From Nitrospira sp. (lineage in GTDB: Bacteria > Nitrospirota > Nitrospiria > Nitrospirales > Nitrospiraceae): 64,000 nt of DNA. The stretch lies in assembly GCA_024331125.1 (NCBI GenBank), contig JANDJI010000002.1, positions 496,001-560,000 of the forward strand. Direction: 5' to 3'. This document shows, in pieces, positions 7,180-17,154 of this stretch. Made by a program: the position numbers and the translations under genes. The notes beneath the pieces were generated by a model. The model searched no databases, was not told where the DNA came from, and worked only from the letters and a program-made list of their open reading frames with translations. Each line of letters starts with the position of its first letter. The stretch's first letter is position 1.

Positions 7180-9318
7180 TCAGCGGTCTCCGTCGGGAGA
7201 CGGAGACTCGGAGCGCACGCGAGACGAGCGCAGCGGCCAAATGCGGATACCGGGAACCTGATAGCCTTCGGGTAGGTATTCATCAGGGATTGTTGTTTTG
7301 TTGCCGTCGCGCACCTGGGTATAGTGAGGCGACATGATTTCCACGCCCGCTTCGTTGAACTGGTCTTGGATATGCTGATGAAGCTCGGCGTAGATGGTCG
7401 CCATCTTGTTAGGGTGTTTAGTGTATCCATTGATTTCGTAGGTGACGTAAAAATCATTAAGACTCGTTTGCAAAACGAACGGTTCCGGCGTCTCCAGAAT
7501 GTGCGTCGTGCGTTTGGCAGCCGCGAGCAGCAATTCGTGGACTTTCCTCCATGGAACGTCGTACCCGATCGTTACGCTGGTGTTCAGAATAAGCGGGGGC
7601 GGGTTCGTGGCCGACGAGCTGAAATTGATGATATGGGAGCTCAGGACCAACGCATTGGGAATGGTGACGTCCACGTTCTTATTGGTTCGAACTCTCGTCA
7701 CCAGAAGAGTTTTCTCGGTGATATCGCCCGTCGTTTCAGCGATCTTGACTCGATCTCCGACGCTGAACGGCCGCATGTATGTCAATACGATGCCGGCCAC
7801 GATGTTGCTGAACGATCCGGCGGCCCCCAACGACACCAACACGCCGAGAAAAACCGAAATGCCCTTGAACGCTTCCGAATGGGAGCCGGGGATGTAAGGA
7901 ACGATGGCCACGGCCGCGAAGACGAGGGCGAAGAACCGAACGATCTTGTAGGTGGGCGTGGCCCAATCGCGGTGAAATCCCTGGAAGGTAATGGCTCCTC
8001 GCTCGATTCCAGTGAAAAACAAATGAATCAACTTGATGATGTATTTGGTGACAAGAGCGATGATGACGATCGCAATAAAATCAGGGAGGGAGGAAACAAA
8101 CGTCAGGCCGATCAATTTGAGCGGTTCAATGAGATACCCCAACAGTTCGAGAGCCAACTGCTGAGTGGCTGGAAAGAATCCAAGGATCGAGGTAACGTAG
8201 AGATAAACCAACGAAGCATACGCCACGACGCGCAAGATACGTATGGCGCCCAGCGCGCCGTCCGCGATCTGAGTTCCAGACAAAAGCTCCACTCGTTGGA
8301 TTTTGAGACAGTATTGAGTGGCGCGACCCCATTGTGAAACTTTTTCGATTACTTGGGGAAAGAGGGAACGAAAGAGTTTCAAAATTCCCAGAAATAATCC
8401 TGTTGTGACCGCGGTCAGCAATAAGCCGGCGATCAGGCCGGCCCAATTGGGGTTCATGCCACGCACACTGTTCAAGGGAACGGCGAGAGCCGTCAGAAAC
8501 CTCTGTTCGAAATCGCGGGTTTGGGGAAAAAGGTCTAGAATGAAATGAAAGTAGGCATAGAGGACGAACGCGGAGAGCACAATCCGAACAAATCTGCTCA
8601 AAAATAAAAGCGTATCCACCAAATGGTCGGCGGAGATAAGTTCAAACCCTCGAAACGAAAAAGGACGCAGTCGTGTTTCATGCCAAGCATCGATGAATTC
8701 ATAGAGCAAAGGAAATCCGACGTGTGCGGCCACGGCCAGGAAAATAAGGAGCGCCGTCGCCAGACCCGCCCATAACAGATCCCTCAGATGAATCGATACA
8801 GACGGCAGAGGCTCGGTTTCTATGAAAGGGGGTGCAATCGCCCGAAACGCTCGTTGGATGAGCTCCGCCCGTTCCTGGGCGAGCAAATAACGCGGTGTTC
8901 CGACTAATTTCGCCTCTTGCTCGGTGACAACGAAGAGCACTTCTTCGCGAGTGACGACATAAGAAGTTTCCTCATGATCCTCGATCGTCAGGCTATCGAT
9001 TATTGAAGGGTCCGCATGGGCGAGCCGCTCAAGCCGTTTCTCGATGGCAGCGGCCCTGGCGGCGGGATCGATATTAGCCAGTCCGGTATGGATGACGAAG
9101 AGAGTTTCCCCTTTGAACCGTACCGGAGCGCTCGAACCGAGTGACGGTTGATCGGCGCCAGCCGGCAGCACGGCTAACGTCAAGACAAGCGCCATGATGT
9201 ACCAGGTCAGGTACAAGCGGCGAACGCACAGGCTCCTTTGAAGCGATGGTCGTCCGTTCTTGTTCAGCACAAGAATTCTGTCTCCGTTGGTTTGAGCGGT
9301 CATCGCCGATTGTGCCAT
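7180..9318 (-). CDS. MscS-family mechanosensitive channel with large N-terminal extension
   Basis: A 712-residue membrane protein. A hydrophobic segment near residues 40-55 could be a signal or anchor. A periplasmic region (~60-180) precedes several membrane helices (~185-470). The MscS core follows at ~490-580, with VSLGAAGSFSNIVAGIV (pore-lining, Gly/Ala-rich) and the beta-domain stretch RPFSVGDRVKI...VDVTIPNALVLSS. A soluble C-terminal domain ends the protein. Such enlarged MscS relatives release solutes on hypo-osmotic shock. Several ATGs lie in the first 45 residues, so the start is uncertain. It is a monocistronic gene, consistent with the compatible-solute genes further right. Confidence 0.9.
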   Translation of the reverse strand: MAQSAMTAQTNGDRILVLNKNGRPSLQRSLCVRRLYLTWYIMALVLTLAVLPAGADQPSLGSSAPVRFKGETLFVIHTGLANIDPAARAAAIEKRLERLAHADPSIIDSLTIEDHEETSYVVTREEVLFVVTEQEAKLVGTPRYLLAQERAELIQRAFRAIAPPFIETEPLPSVSIHLRDLLWAGLATALLIFLAVAAHVGFPLLYEFIDAWHETRLRPFSFRGFELISADHLVDTLLFLSRFVRIVLSAFVLYAYFHFILDLFPQTRDFEQRFLTALAVPLNSVRGMNPNWAGLIAGLLLTAVTTGLFLGILKLFRSLFPQVIEKVSQWGRATQYCLKIQRVELLSGTQIADGALGAIRILRVVAYASLVYLYVTSILGFFPATQQLALELLGYLIEPLKLIGLTFVSSLPDFIAIVIIALVTKYIIKLIHLFFTGIERGAITFQGFHRDWATPTYKIVRFFALVFAAVAIVPYIPGSHSEAFKGISVFLGVLVSLGAAGSFSNIVAGIVLTYMRPFSVGDRVKIAETTGDITEKTLLVTRVRTNKNVDVTIPNALVLSSHIINFSSSATNPPPLILNTSVTIGYDVPWRKVHELLLAAAKRTTHILETPEPFVLQTSLNDFYVTYEINGYTKHPNKMATIYAELHQHIQDQFNEAGVEIMSPHYTQVRDGNKTTIPDEYLPEGYQVPGIRIWPLRSSRVRSESPSPDGDR

Positions 9319-9741
9319 AGCCTCGTGCCGTACGCCACTCTCGCTTGACGGATTTGTGCGGCCCAGGCGTCGCCGAACCGATTCGCCGCCGAGTTGGTCA
9401 AATTCGCAGTCGCAAGCGGTTTCGGCCCCTGCCGACTCGATCCGTCGTTCATACCGACCAGATTGCCTGCACGACCAAAGAATGCCGGATTAAAAGGGAA
9501 GGGCGTTCTGGGGAATTCTCAACTGGTAAGCATTCCGTCATTTTTTAGTATATTCCCTAGATGCCTTCCTAGCGAGAATATGTCACCGTGCGCCTCATTG
9601 TTCCGCAATTCCACACCAAGGAAAGGAGGTTGCAATTTCAGTCCAATGGTCCCGGTTATTCTGCGGTCGGTCAGGAGGTGGCGGGTGGCGAGCAAATCAG
9701 CCCAGCACATTCGTAGCCAAAGTAAAGCAAGGAGGCGTTCC
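9319..9741. other. Intergenic region between mscS-like and lipoprotein genes
   Basis: No gene supported. It holds an AT-rich patch (around 9538-9560, TTTTTTAGTATATT) that may be the promoter region of the lipoprotein, and an unused-looking AGGAGG at about 9622. An in-frame ATG at 9645 would extend the lipoprotein N-terminus but would bury its signal peptide. Confidence 0.5.
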
Positions 9742-10098
9742 ATGCGCAGGCACACATTGATAAGTCCTCTGCTTTTCCTCGGTGCGATCACTATTATGAT
9801 GGGGACTACGCAGGGTTGTGTCGTTGAGGCTCCTCCTCTCAAGGGATTCCGCGATCATGGTGAGGTCGCGTTGTACCATGAGGAACAAGCCCAGAAGCAC
9901 AGAAAGAAAGCGCAAGATTGGGAATTTGCGGCCGACTATTATCAAAAGTTTCCTGACACGTACTCAGGGAAAAAAACCGTCGCTCAGCACATTGCGGAGT
10001 TGAGGCAGGCCGCTCAAGAGCTCCGAGACGCTGCAGAAAAAGAAGAAGAACTGGCGGGCAAGCATCGGTCCATGATGCGAGAGGGCGTCGGGCCTTGA
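9742..10098 (+). CDS. Small lipoprotein with helical mature domain
   Basis: A 118-residue product. A type II signal peptide (LISPLLFLGAITIMM) ends in the lipobox TTQGC with the lipidated Cys at residue 26. The mature part is charged and mostly helical (HEEQAQKHRKKAQDWEF, LRQAAQELRDAAEKEEELAGKH), suggesting a periplasmic coiled coil. The start is chosen by AAGGAGG seven bases upstream. Longer in-frame starts would hide the signal. The family is not recognised. The neighbouring channel and HtrA protease suggest an envelope-stress context. Confidence 0.8.
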   Translation: MRRHTLISPLLFLGAITIMMGTTQGCVVEAPPLKGFRDHGEVALYHEEQAQKHRKKAQDWEFAADYYQKFPDTYSGKKTVAQHIAELRQAAQELRDAAEKEEELAGKHRSMMREGVGP

Positions 10099-10490
10099 TC
10101 CTTAAAAAGACTCTCTGTGTCTGTTTATGGGCTGAACGTCTTGGGCAGACATGGTCGCCGGTCTAAAGTGCAGCTTACCATCTGTGGCCGATATCTCGCG
10201 TCCGTATAAGTGCGTAAGGAAACAATCATTTTATGAGCGATCGGCATTTCTTGGTCTGTCCCGGACCGTGCTCTGGTAGTTCTTTTGTCGCTGTTGAATC
10301 CGTATTATCTTTCTTGTCCTGCTTATGGGTTGGTCTAGGGGAGGATACGGAAAACATTGGAAGGTGCGTCAGCAGCCAATATTGATCGATCCGCGGTTTT
10401 GAATGATAAAGCAGAGATCCGTTGAAATTTCAGCCCAGCCGGGCTCTTGCGTGACGAGGATAACCGGCGAACGGCAATATAGCATATCCC
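10099..10490. other. Intergenic region, nothing recognised
   Basis: No credible gene, RNA or terminator was seen. A 50-codon open stretch from 10233 has no ribosome-binding site and unlikely composition. Confidence 0.5.
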
Positions 10491-10778
10491 ATGATCAGAA
10501 ACCAGTTTTGGATCGCCCGGTGGATATTGAGATCGGTCGTGTTGGCTTTGGCTCTCGGTGCGCTCTTGATGATCTGGCCCGGTATCTTTGCCCTCTTTTT
10601 CGGCATGCTGTTGCTGCTCCAATCGTGTACGGCCGAACAGGAAAACACGGTGTGGGCGTGGGCAGAGGTCAGGCTGTGTTCGTATCGCCTTATTTCTTCT
10701 TCTGGTGTGGAGGGGGGGGCTCCCCCCTCGGTAATTAGCGGTGTGTTCGCGAAGCTCTTTCATTATCTAAAGGAATGA
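10491..10778 (+). CDS. Possible small membrane protein
   Basis: A 95-residue open frame whose first half is a long hydrophobic stretch (VVLALALGALLMIWPGIFALFFGMLLLL). The second half is less protein-like and Ser/Gly-rich. No ribosome-binding site precedes the ATG. The hydrophobic core supports a real gene, the tail does not. It ends 28 bp before the HtrA gene start. Confidence 0.35.
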   Translation: MIRNQFWIARWILRSVVLALALGALLMIWPGIFALFFGMLLLLQSCTAEQENTVWAWAEVRLCSYRLISSSGVEGGAPPSVISGVFAKLFHYLKE

Positions 10779-10805
10779 AAGACAGGGCATCCGCAATCAT
10801 CTGTG

Positions 10806-12017
10806 ATGCCGCGACTTGCCGCTCCGGATCCGAAAGAATGGATTAGGATCTTTCGGATGAAGTGGGGAACAGTACTTTTTGCGATTGTCGCGTTTGTGCT
10901 GGCCGCATTGGCCGTCATCTTCTCCGAGCGGGACGGCGGGATACATCCTGCTTTGGACGGTGATGCGAAGCCAGAAATACATTCAAAGGATGCGACTGTC
11001 CTTCCGGGGCTCGGGAACAACGAACTGACAACCATCTCGGTGTTTGAGCGGACTTCGCGGTCGGTCGTGTTTATTGTCAACCGCGCCGTCCGGCGAGATC
11101 TCTTTTTCTTTAATCCCGTTGATGTTCCAAAGGGATCGGGGTCCGGCATCGTGTGGGATGAGTCAGGGCATATCGTCACGAACTTCCACGTTGTGTATGG
11201 AGCGGATGCGATCACGATCGGCTTGGGCCGGGATCGGGAATACGAAGCCCGTGTCGTCGGCGCATCCCCCGACCACGACCTGGCCGTTCTGCGCGTTCAG
11301 GCGCAAAAAGATCAGTTAATCCCCCTCTCGATCGGAACCTCCCATGATGTACGGGTGGGGCAAAACGTGCTCGCTATCGGCAATCCATTCGGCCTCGACT
11401 ATACGTTGACCACCGGAGTTGTAAGCGCCGTCGGTCGTTCGATCAAATCCATGACTGGCCGTACGATCGAGGGGGTGATCCAAACGGACGCGGCGATTAA
11501 CCCGGGCAATTCCGGCGGGCCTCTGTTGGACGGAGCCGGACGGCTGATCGGAATCAATACTCAAATCGTGAGCCCCAGCGGAGCTTTCGCCGGAATCGGA
11601 TTCGCCATTCCGGTCGACATGGTCAATCGAGTCGTCCCCCAGTTGATCCGGTACGGAAAGGTTGTGAAGGCGGGGATCGGAGTATCTGTGCTGCCGGACA
11701 CGGTGACGGTTCGGTGGGGGGTACGGGGAGTGGTCATCAGAAGCGTGGTGCCGGGGGGACCGGCGGACCGAGCCGGACTTCAAGGGATTCGTGCCGCGGA
11801 CGGAGGGCGGGTCGTAGTGGGGGATGTCGTGACGGCCGTCGATGGAGAAATGGTTCGAACGGTTGACGGCCTGTTGGCCATTTTGGATCGCCACGGAGTC
11901 GGCGATCTTGTGACTATTGAAGTCGAACGGGAAGGGGTTCCGCGCACCGTGACGCTTACCTTACAATCCATCGACCAGGCGGCTGTTTTGTCCCCTAACG
12001 ATCGCCGTCGATCATGA
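10806..12017 (+). CDS. HtrA/Deg-family serine protease with PDZ domain
   Basis: Periplasmic, membrane-anchored quality-control protease of 403 residues. A transmembrane anchor (~residues 20-40) is followed by a trypsin-like domain. Counted from the GTG one codon upstream, the triad is His129 (TNFHVVYG), Asp159 (DHDLAVLRV) and Ser237 (NPGNSGGPLL). A single PDZ domain covers roughly residues 285-395. One PDZ makes it DegS/HhoA-like in layout rather than DegP-like. GTG at 10803 and ATG at 10806 are adjacent possible starts. It faces a site-2 protease gene 64 bp away: DegS-like and site-2 proteases act in sequence in sigma-E type signalling, but no anti-sigma factor is nearby. Confidence 0.93.
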   Translation: MPRLAAPDPKEWIRIFRMKWGTVLFAIVAFVLAALAVIFSERDGGIHPALDGDAKPEIHSKDATVLPGLGNNELTTISVFERTSRSVVFIVNRAVRRDLFFFNPVDVPKGSGSGIVWDESGHIVTNFHVVYGADAITIGLGRDREYEARVVGASPDHDLAVLRVQAQKDQLIPLSIGTSHDVRVGQNVLAIGNPFGLDYTLTTGVVSAVGRSIKSMTGRTIEGVIQTDAAINPGNSGGPLLDGAGRLIGINTQIVSPSGAFAGIGFAIPVDMVNRVVPQLIRYGKVVKAGIGVSVLPDTVTVRWGVRGVVIRSVVPGGPADRAGLQGIRAADGGRVVVGDVVTAVDGEMVRTVDGLLAILDRHGVGDLVTIEVEREGVPRTVTLTLQSIDQAAVLSPNDRRRS

Positions 12018-12081
12018 TGCGATCAAGTCGCAACAAGCTTTGGCAATGACGTAACGGAGGTTTCCGACAATCGCGGTCCTG

Positions 12082-13266
12082 TCAGGAGGCCGGTTTGACG
12101 TTCAATTTCAACGTCAGAAATTGTGAGAGATCTTTTAGCGTGACAATGCCGGCCAATCGACCGCCGTCCACGACGAGCAGACGGCTGTTGCCTGTTTTGT
12201 TCATCAAAGACAGAGCCGCTTCTGTGTCGCTGTCGACATCAATGGTGTTGTCCTTGGAGCAGGGAATCGTGAGATCACGGGCCGTCAGTTCCGCCCATCG
12301 ATCACGAGGAACCGCGGAGATTTGTTTGGGGCCGACGCAGCCGATCAGGCGGGCGTCCTCCATCACGGGGTACATATTGTGAAAGGACCGATGGAAATAG
12401 TCTTCCACCAACCGTTGAACGGATGTGTCGGATGAAACGGTGACGGGATCGGGTGTCATGATTCGTCGAATCGCCATACTTGCCAACGTCGTCTGGGTCA
12501 CCATCCGGTAATAGGAAGCGCCGGCCGTTTCTCGAAGAAAAAATCCGAGGACGAACCACCACACTCCGGCCAGGATATGGCCGGTGATGACTTGAACGAA
12601 TCCCGCCATCATGAACACGAAACCGCACAGTGAACCGGCCAAACAGGCCAGGCGGGTAGCTTGCCGGAGATCGTTGTTGCGGCGCCGTAGCCAGGCCCTG
12701 AGCAGCCATCCTCCGTCAAGAGGAAAAGCGGGGATAAGATTGACCCCTCCAAGAAGAGCGTTTGCGAAGGCCAAAAAACCGAATACCCCCAAGACTGCCA
12801 GGGGGAAATTGGCGCGATAGCCGACCTCAAAAGCCGCGTACCATACGGCGCCAAGGCTGAAACTTGAGATAGGGCCTGCGATAGCGATCAAACATTCCGT
12901 TTTGAGGTCCGGCGGTTCCGTGTTTGTGTCGGCGACTCCTCCAAAGACGAAAAGCGTCGAGGCGGTGGCGGGAAATCGACGGCGCCGTGCAACTGCGGCA
13001 TGAGCCCATTCATGAAAGAGCAGCGAACCCAAGAAACCCGCGGCGCCGATAAGCGCCATCCACCAATATGTCCGATTCTCCAATCCCAAATAGGAGGTTG
13101 GAAAGTGGCTCTGAGCCAGCGACCAAATAAGGAAAAGGGTCAGAAGAATCCAACTGAATCCAAGCCGAACCTTCAGCCCGGCGACGGTCAACGTCATGCC
13201 GCGATGCCTTGGTGATAGTGAGACATGAGGCTTACCACACTGTGCGACTGTCGATCCATGCTCCAT
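12082..13266 (-). CDS. Site-2 protease (M50) with C-terminal CBS pair
   Basis: Polytopic zinc metalloprotease of about 394 residues. The zinc motif HEWAH (His85, Glu86, His89) lies in a membrane helix, and the distal Asp184 in NLIPAFPLDGG. Further helices reach residue ~255, then two CBS modules (~270-320, opening with IMTPDPVTVSSD, and ~335-390). This is the S2P/Rip3-like subgroup whose CBS pair is thought to sense adenine nucleotides. The start could be residue 24 (MTLTVAG) instead of the first ATG. It probably cleaves membrane-embedded regulators; the substrate is unknown. Confidence 0.93.
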   Translation of the reverse strand: MEHGSTVAQCGKPHVSLSPRHRGMTLTVAGLKVRLGFSWILLTLFLIWSLAQSHFPTSYLGLENRTYWWMALIGAAGFLGSLLFHEWAHAAVARRRRFPATASTLFVFGGVADTNTEPPDLKTECLIAIAGPISSFSLGAVWYAAFEVGYRANFPLAVLGVFGFLAFANALLGGVNLIPAFPLDGGWLLRAWLRRRNNDLRQATRLACLAGSLCGFVFMMAGFVQVITGHILAGVWWFVLGFFLRETAGASYYRMVTQTTLASMAIRRIMTPDPVTVSSDTSVQRLVEDYFHRSFHNMYPVMEDARLIGCVGPKQISAVPRDRWAELTARDLTIPCSKDNTIDVDSDTEAALSLMNKTGNSRLLVVDGGRLAGIVTLKDLSQFLTLKLNVKPAS

Positions 13267-13679
13267 ATTAAATCATAAAGGCATTCTTGCCAACGTCGGC
13301 ACCATCGTGGTCGCGACATGGCTTCTATGAAGTCACCGTATCATGAGATGCATAGAGCATATGTTTGATGCCCAGCGACGCGCAGGGAGGCGCTCATAAC
13401 CAGGTCGATCATCGCGGCTGTTATGAGTCTCCGGCCTTCGATCGGCGCGATTCGTCTTTGTAGCATCCTGCAACAGTTTCATGGGCGGGCCTGTGGTCTT
13501 TTGCCTTGACGGTTGAGGCGGAGTTTCCATTGTTCTCTTTATCTGTGAGTAAAGACGAAGGACATGGAGCGGCGAATACGCTTGCTCCACGGCATAAAGC
13601 TTGCCGAACGTTCTTTCATCGGGCAAGTGATGCCGCCCGTCCGATGAGGAGAAAGAGGAAAAGAAAGGAAGAGCCCCCC
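13267..13679. other. Intergenic region upstream of zinc-ribbon gene
   Basis: No gene supported. A TTGACG hexamer at 13505-13510 may be a -35 box for the downstream gene, but no convincing -10 follows at 17 bases. The reading frame is open from 13506 without a usable start signal. Confidence 0.4.
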
Positions 13680-14225
13680 ATGAGTACTCGAAAAGGAAAG
13701 CCGTACACGGTCTCGTACAAAGAAAAACCGCATCCCAAGCAGGACCCCTATGCGATGCTGAAGGCGCCAAAAGGAACCGTGATCTGCCGCTCATGTCATG
13801 CCATCTACGCCAACAAACGGTGGTATCTTGATCGCATCCGGGCCGGCGAGTTGTGGAGGTCCCGATCCACTCGCACGGTGCTTTGCCCTGCTTGCCAGAA
13901 AATCCGGGACGACTATCCGGAAGGCATCGTGACGTTGAAATGGTCGGCTCTCCGAGAGCATGAAGCCGAAATCAGAAACTTGATCGCCAACGTGGAAGAG
14001 CGAGCCCTTTCCGTCAACCCGCTCGAGCGTGTGATGAAAATCAGAAGGGTGGGGCACGATTTGGAAGTGCAAACCACGAGCGATCGACTGGCGCAACGGC
14101 TGGGACGCGAAATAGTCAAGGCCTACAAAGGTCAGGTGATCACCCGTTGGGCGCATCAAGACGTTCTGGCGCGGGTAACGTGGCAAGGGCCGGAGAAAAA
14201 AACACAGTCCAAAGGGAAAGGCTGA
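13680..14225 (+). CDS. Zinc-ribbon protein, BCAM0308/NMD3-like
   Basis: A 181-residue soluble basic protein. It has one zinc ribbon formed by CRSCH near residue 38 and CPACQ near residue 69, followed by an alpha/beta region (VERVMKIRRVGHDLEVQTTS...RLAQRLGREIVKAYKG). The Cys-x-x-Cys pairs and C-terminal pattern match the BCAM0308 family, distantly related to archaeal/eukaryotic NMD3. That recognition is from memory. The start follows AAAGGAAG eight bases upstream. RNA or ribosome binding is an inference. Apparently monocistronic. Confidence 0.75.
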   Translation: MSTRKGKPYTVSYKEKPHPKQDPYAMLKAPKGTVICRSCHAIYANKRWYLDRIRAGELWRSRSTRTVLCPACQKIRDDYPEGIVTLKWSALREHEAEIRNLIANVEERALSVNPLERVMKIRRVGHDLEVQTTSDRLAQRLGREIVKAYKGQVITRWAHQDVLARVTWQGPEKKTQSKGKG

Positions 14226-14551
14226 CGGATTGACAAGCAATATTCGTTCTCTTCCTGATGAGTGGATCGTGCAGATCGGTCGCAAAACGTATTTTACTGT
14301 CTCGACTTCAAACGCCCCTTGTTTGTATTCGATTGATCCCGCCAAGTACGATCAGGCTGGCGATGAAAACGCGAAGCTCCCAAGCCTAGTTTTGTCTCAT
14401 ACATGATTGCGGTCTCCGCCGTTCGGCCCGCGTCAGCGCAGTCTACTGTCCTAAGAAGATTGGCATTGCACGAGCGACGACGTCTCCATAGTCTGTAAGC
14501 AGAAGCCAAACGGTCAAGCCAATTCTCGCTAGTCGGGCGTGTTGTGTTCGG
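14226..14551. other. Intergenic region before decayed ATPase
   Basis: No gene, RNA or clear gene remnant recognised. A TTGACA occurs at 14230-14235 without a matching -10 box. Confidence 0.4.
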
Positions 14552-17154
14552 ATGATGAATGTGACCGATCGGTTCAAACGACCTTCAGAAGATCCTCCAA
14601 CGGCATTACCGGCATGGCACAGTCGTTCCGTCTCGGAGGCGGTCCAACGACTGGCTGTCGATCCGTCAAGTGGATTAAGCGAGGCGGAAGCCGCCTGTCG
14701 CCTGGCAACCTACGGGCTCAATACCATTCAAGAACGATCTTCTCGCCGGCCGTTGCGGATTCTGTGGGATCAGTTTATGGATTTCATGATCATGATCCTG
14801 ATCATGGCGGCTGTCGTTTCCGGTTTTATCGGTGAGCCGCTCGATGCCGCGGCTATCATGGTCATCGTCCTGCTCAACGGCACGGTCGGATTTCTACAGG
14901 AGTAGAAGGCGGAGCGCACAGTTGCCGCGCTCAAATTACTTGCCGCGCCCGACGCCAAGGTCCTGCGCGAGGGAAAGTGTGTGACGATTCCGGCCTCGCG
15001 GCTCGTCCCGGGCGATGTGGTGGTTCTGGAGGCTGGTGACAGCGTTCCGGCGGATCTGAGGCTGATCGAAACCGTTCGACTCAAAGTGGACGAGTCGACA
15101 CTGACCGGCGAGTCCGTGCCGGTAGAGAAGCAGGCTGGCCTGACCGGCGAGGCGGAACTTCCGTTGGGCGATCGTCTGAATATAGCGCACAAGGGAACCT
15201 TCGTGATTGACGGACGCGGAATCGGACTTGTTCCCGCGACCGGGATGAACACGGAACTGGCAAGATCGCCGCCCTGCTTCGGGAAGAAGAGGAAGTCAAG
15301 ACGCCGCTTCAAAAACGATTGGCGGCGTTCGGCCGAAGGCTCGCGATGGTGGTCTTGGCCGTCTGCGCCGTCGTGTTTCTCGCCGGCTTGTTTCGCGGTG
15401 AATCGGCGATGCTGATGTTTCTCACCGCCGTGAGTCTGGCCGTTGCCGCGATTCCCGAGGCGCTGCCGGCCGTCGAGACATTGGGGTCCGTCACTTACAT
15501 TTGTTCGGATAAGACCGGCACGTTAACGCTTAATTCCATGTGGGTCGAGCAGGCGGAGGTGGCGCGGCTCAGGACGGCAAGCGTACCGCCTGCAGGAGAA
15601 ATGGGTGAGGCTGGGCGCCTCTTCGGGCTGGCCATCGCGCTGAACAACGACGCCGTTCGTCAAAATGACGACTGTGTCTTTGGAGATCCGACGGAGGTTG
15701 CGCTCTATCTCGCCGCACGCGATGCCGGCTACAAGAAGGAAGATGCGATGCGCTCTATGCCTCGCCTGGCTGAACCGCCCTTTGACTCGAATCGGAAATG
15801 TATGACGACAGTTCATCGGGATCAAGAAGGTTTCGTCGCTTTTACCAAGGGGGCGCCGGAGCAGATTCTCTTGTGATGTGAGAGGGTTCTGCTCGACACG
15901 GAGCCGGTTGCGCTAAAAAAAGAAGAAACGTTGAATCGGGCAGAGCGCATGGCGGCGGATGGTCTGCGCGTGCTGGCGGTGGCCTTCAGACGGTGGCCGA
16001 CGTTACCGGATGATCTGGAACCGAATCAAATCGAGCGGGAGTTGATCTTGCCGGGGTTGGTCGGCCTGATGGACTCCCCTCGTCCTGAGGCCTATGAGGC
16101 GGTGAAGGTCTGTCGATCGGCCGGCATTACGCCGGTGATGGTGACCGGCGACCATCCGGCAACCGCCCGCACGATTGCCCTGCGACTGGGGATCAGTTCG
16201 CAGGACGACGCGGTTATAACCGGACAGGAATTGATCCGTATCCGAAGAGAGGAGCTCGAATCCTTCGTCAAACGCATCCGGGTCTATGCGCGGGTGACGC
16301 CGGAGCAGAAAATCACGATCGTAAAGGCTCTCCAGAGCAAGGGTGAGTTCGTGGCCATGACGGGTGACGGAGCCAATGATGCGCCGGCGCTCAGACGGGC
16401 CGACATCGGCGTCGCTATGGGGATCACCGGCACGGATGTTGCGCGCGAAGCCTCGCACATGATTTTGTTGGATGACAACTTTGCGACGATCGTGGCCGCG
16501 GTCCGCGAGGGGCGCCGCATCTTCGACAATATCCGACGCTTCATCGAGTATACGATGACAAGCAACGCCGGCGAGATCTGGGCCATCTTTCCGGCGCCGT
16601 TTTCCGGACTGCCGATTCCGTTGCTGCCGATCCACATACTCTGGATCAATCTGGTGACGGATGGCCTGCCGGGTCTGGCATTGACGGCGGAACCGGAGGA
16701 ACGGGACGGCATGCGGCGGCCGCCCCGGCCGCCGCATGAAAGTATTTTCGCGCACGGCCTGTGGCGGGACATCGTCTGGGTGGGATTGCTGATGGGCGGT
16801 GTCTCGCTGGCTACAGAGGCCTGGGCCTATCACACAGGCTGCGCTCATTGGCAGACGATGGTCTTTACGGTGCTGACCTTGTCGCAAATCGGCAACGTTT
16901 TGGCGATTCGCTCGGAGCGCGAGTCGTTTTTCTCGCTGGGCCCGTTGACCAACCGCCCCCTGTTGGGTGCCGCGCTTTTGACGGTCGCCTTGCAGATGGG
17001 CGTCATTTATATTCCAGCGTGCAAGAGGATTTTCAAAACCGATCCGCTGGACTTGGATGAGTTGCTGTTGAGTTTCGCCCTTTCCCTGATCGTGTTTATC
17101 GTCGTTGAAGGCCAAAAATGGATGATTCGGCGAGGCTGGCTGGGGCGGGCATGA
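14552..17154 (+). pseudogene. Degenerate P-type cation (Ca2+-type) ATPase
   Basis: All parts of a P2-type ATPase are recognisable: cation-ATPase N-domain and helices M1-M2, the actuator motif DESTLTGESVP, the phosphorylation motif CSDKTGTLT, the hinge MTGDGANDAPALRRADIG and the C-terminal membrane region. The coding line is broken four ways. A TAG lies at 14903-14905 after FLQE. One base is missing near 15258-15261, where restoring a G gives TELGKIAALLREEEE. About 25 codons are lost in frame between IPEALPAV and ETLGSV, removing the rest of helix M4, an ion-site helix. A TGA at 15874-15876 replaces a probable CGA Arg codon. The loss of M4 alone would abolish transport. The remaining pieces keep normal codon use, so decay is recent. 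Confidence 0.9.

Noticed and set aside
10233..10385. Possible 50-residue gene in the gap before the small membrane ORF
   Set aside because: No ribosome-binding site, Cys/Ser-rich random-looking sequence and no hydrophobic or helical pattern.
14552..17154. Programmed stop readthrough or selenocysteine in the P-type ATPase
   Set aside because: A TAG, a TGA, a frameshift and a loss of helix M4 coexist. No SECIS-like hairpin was noticed. Decay explains all four.
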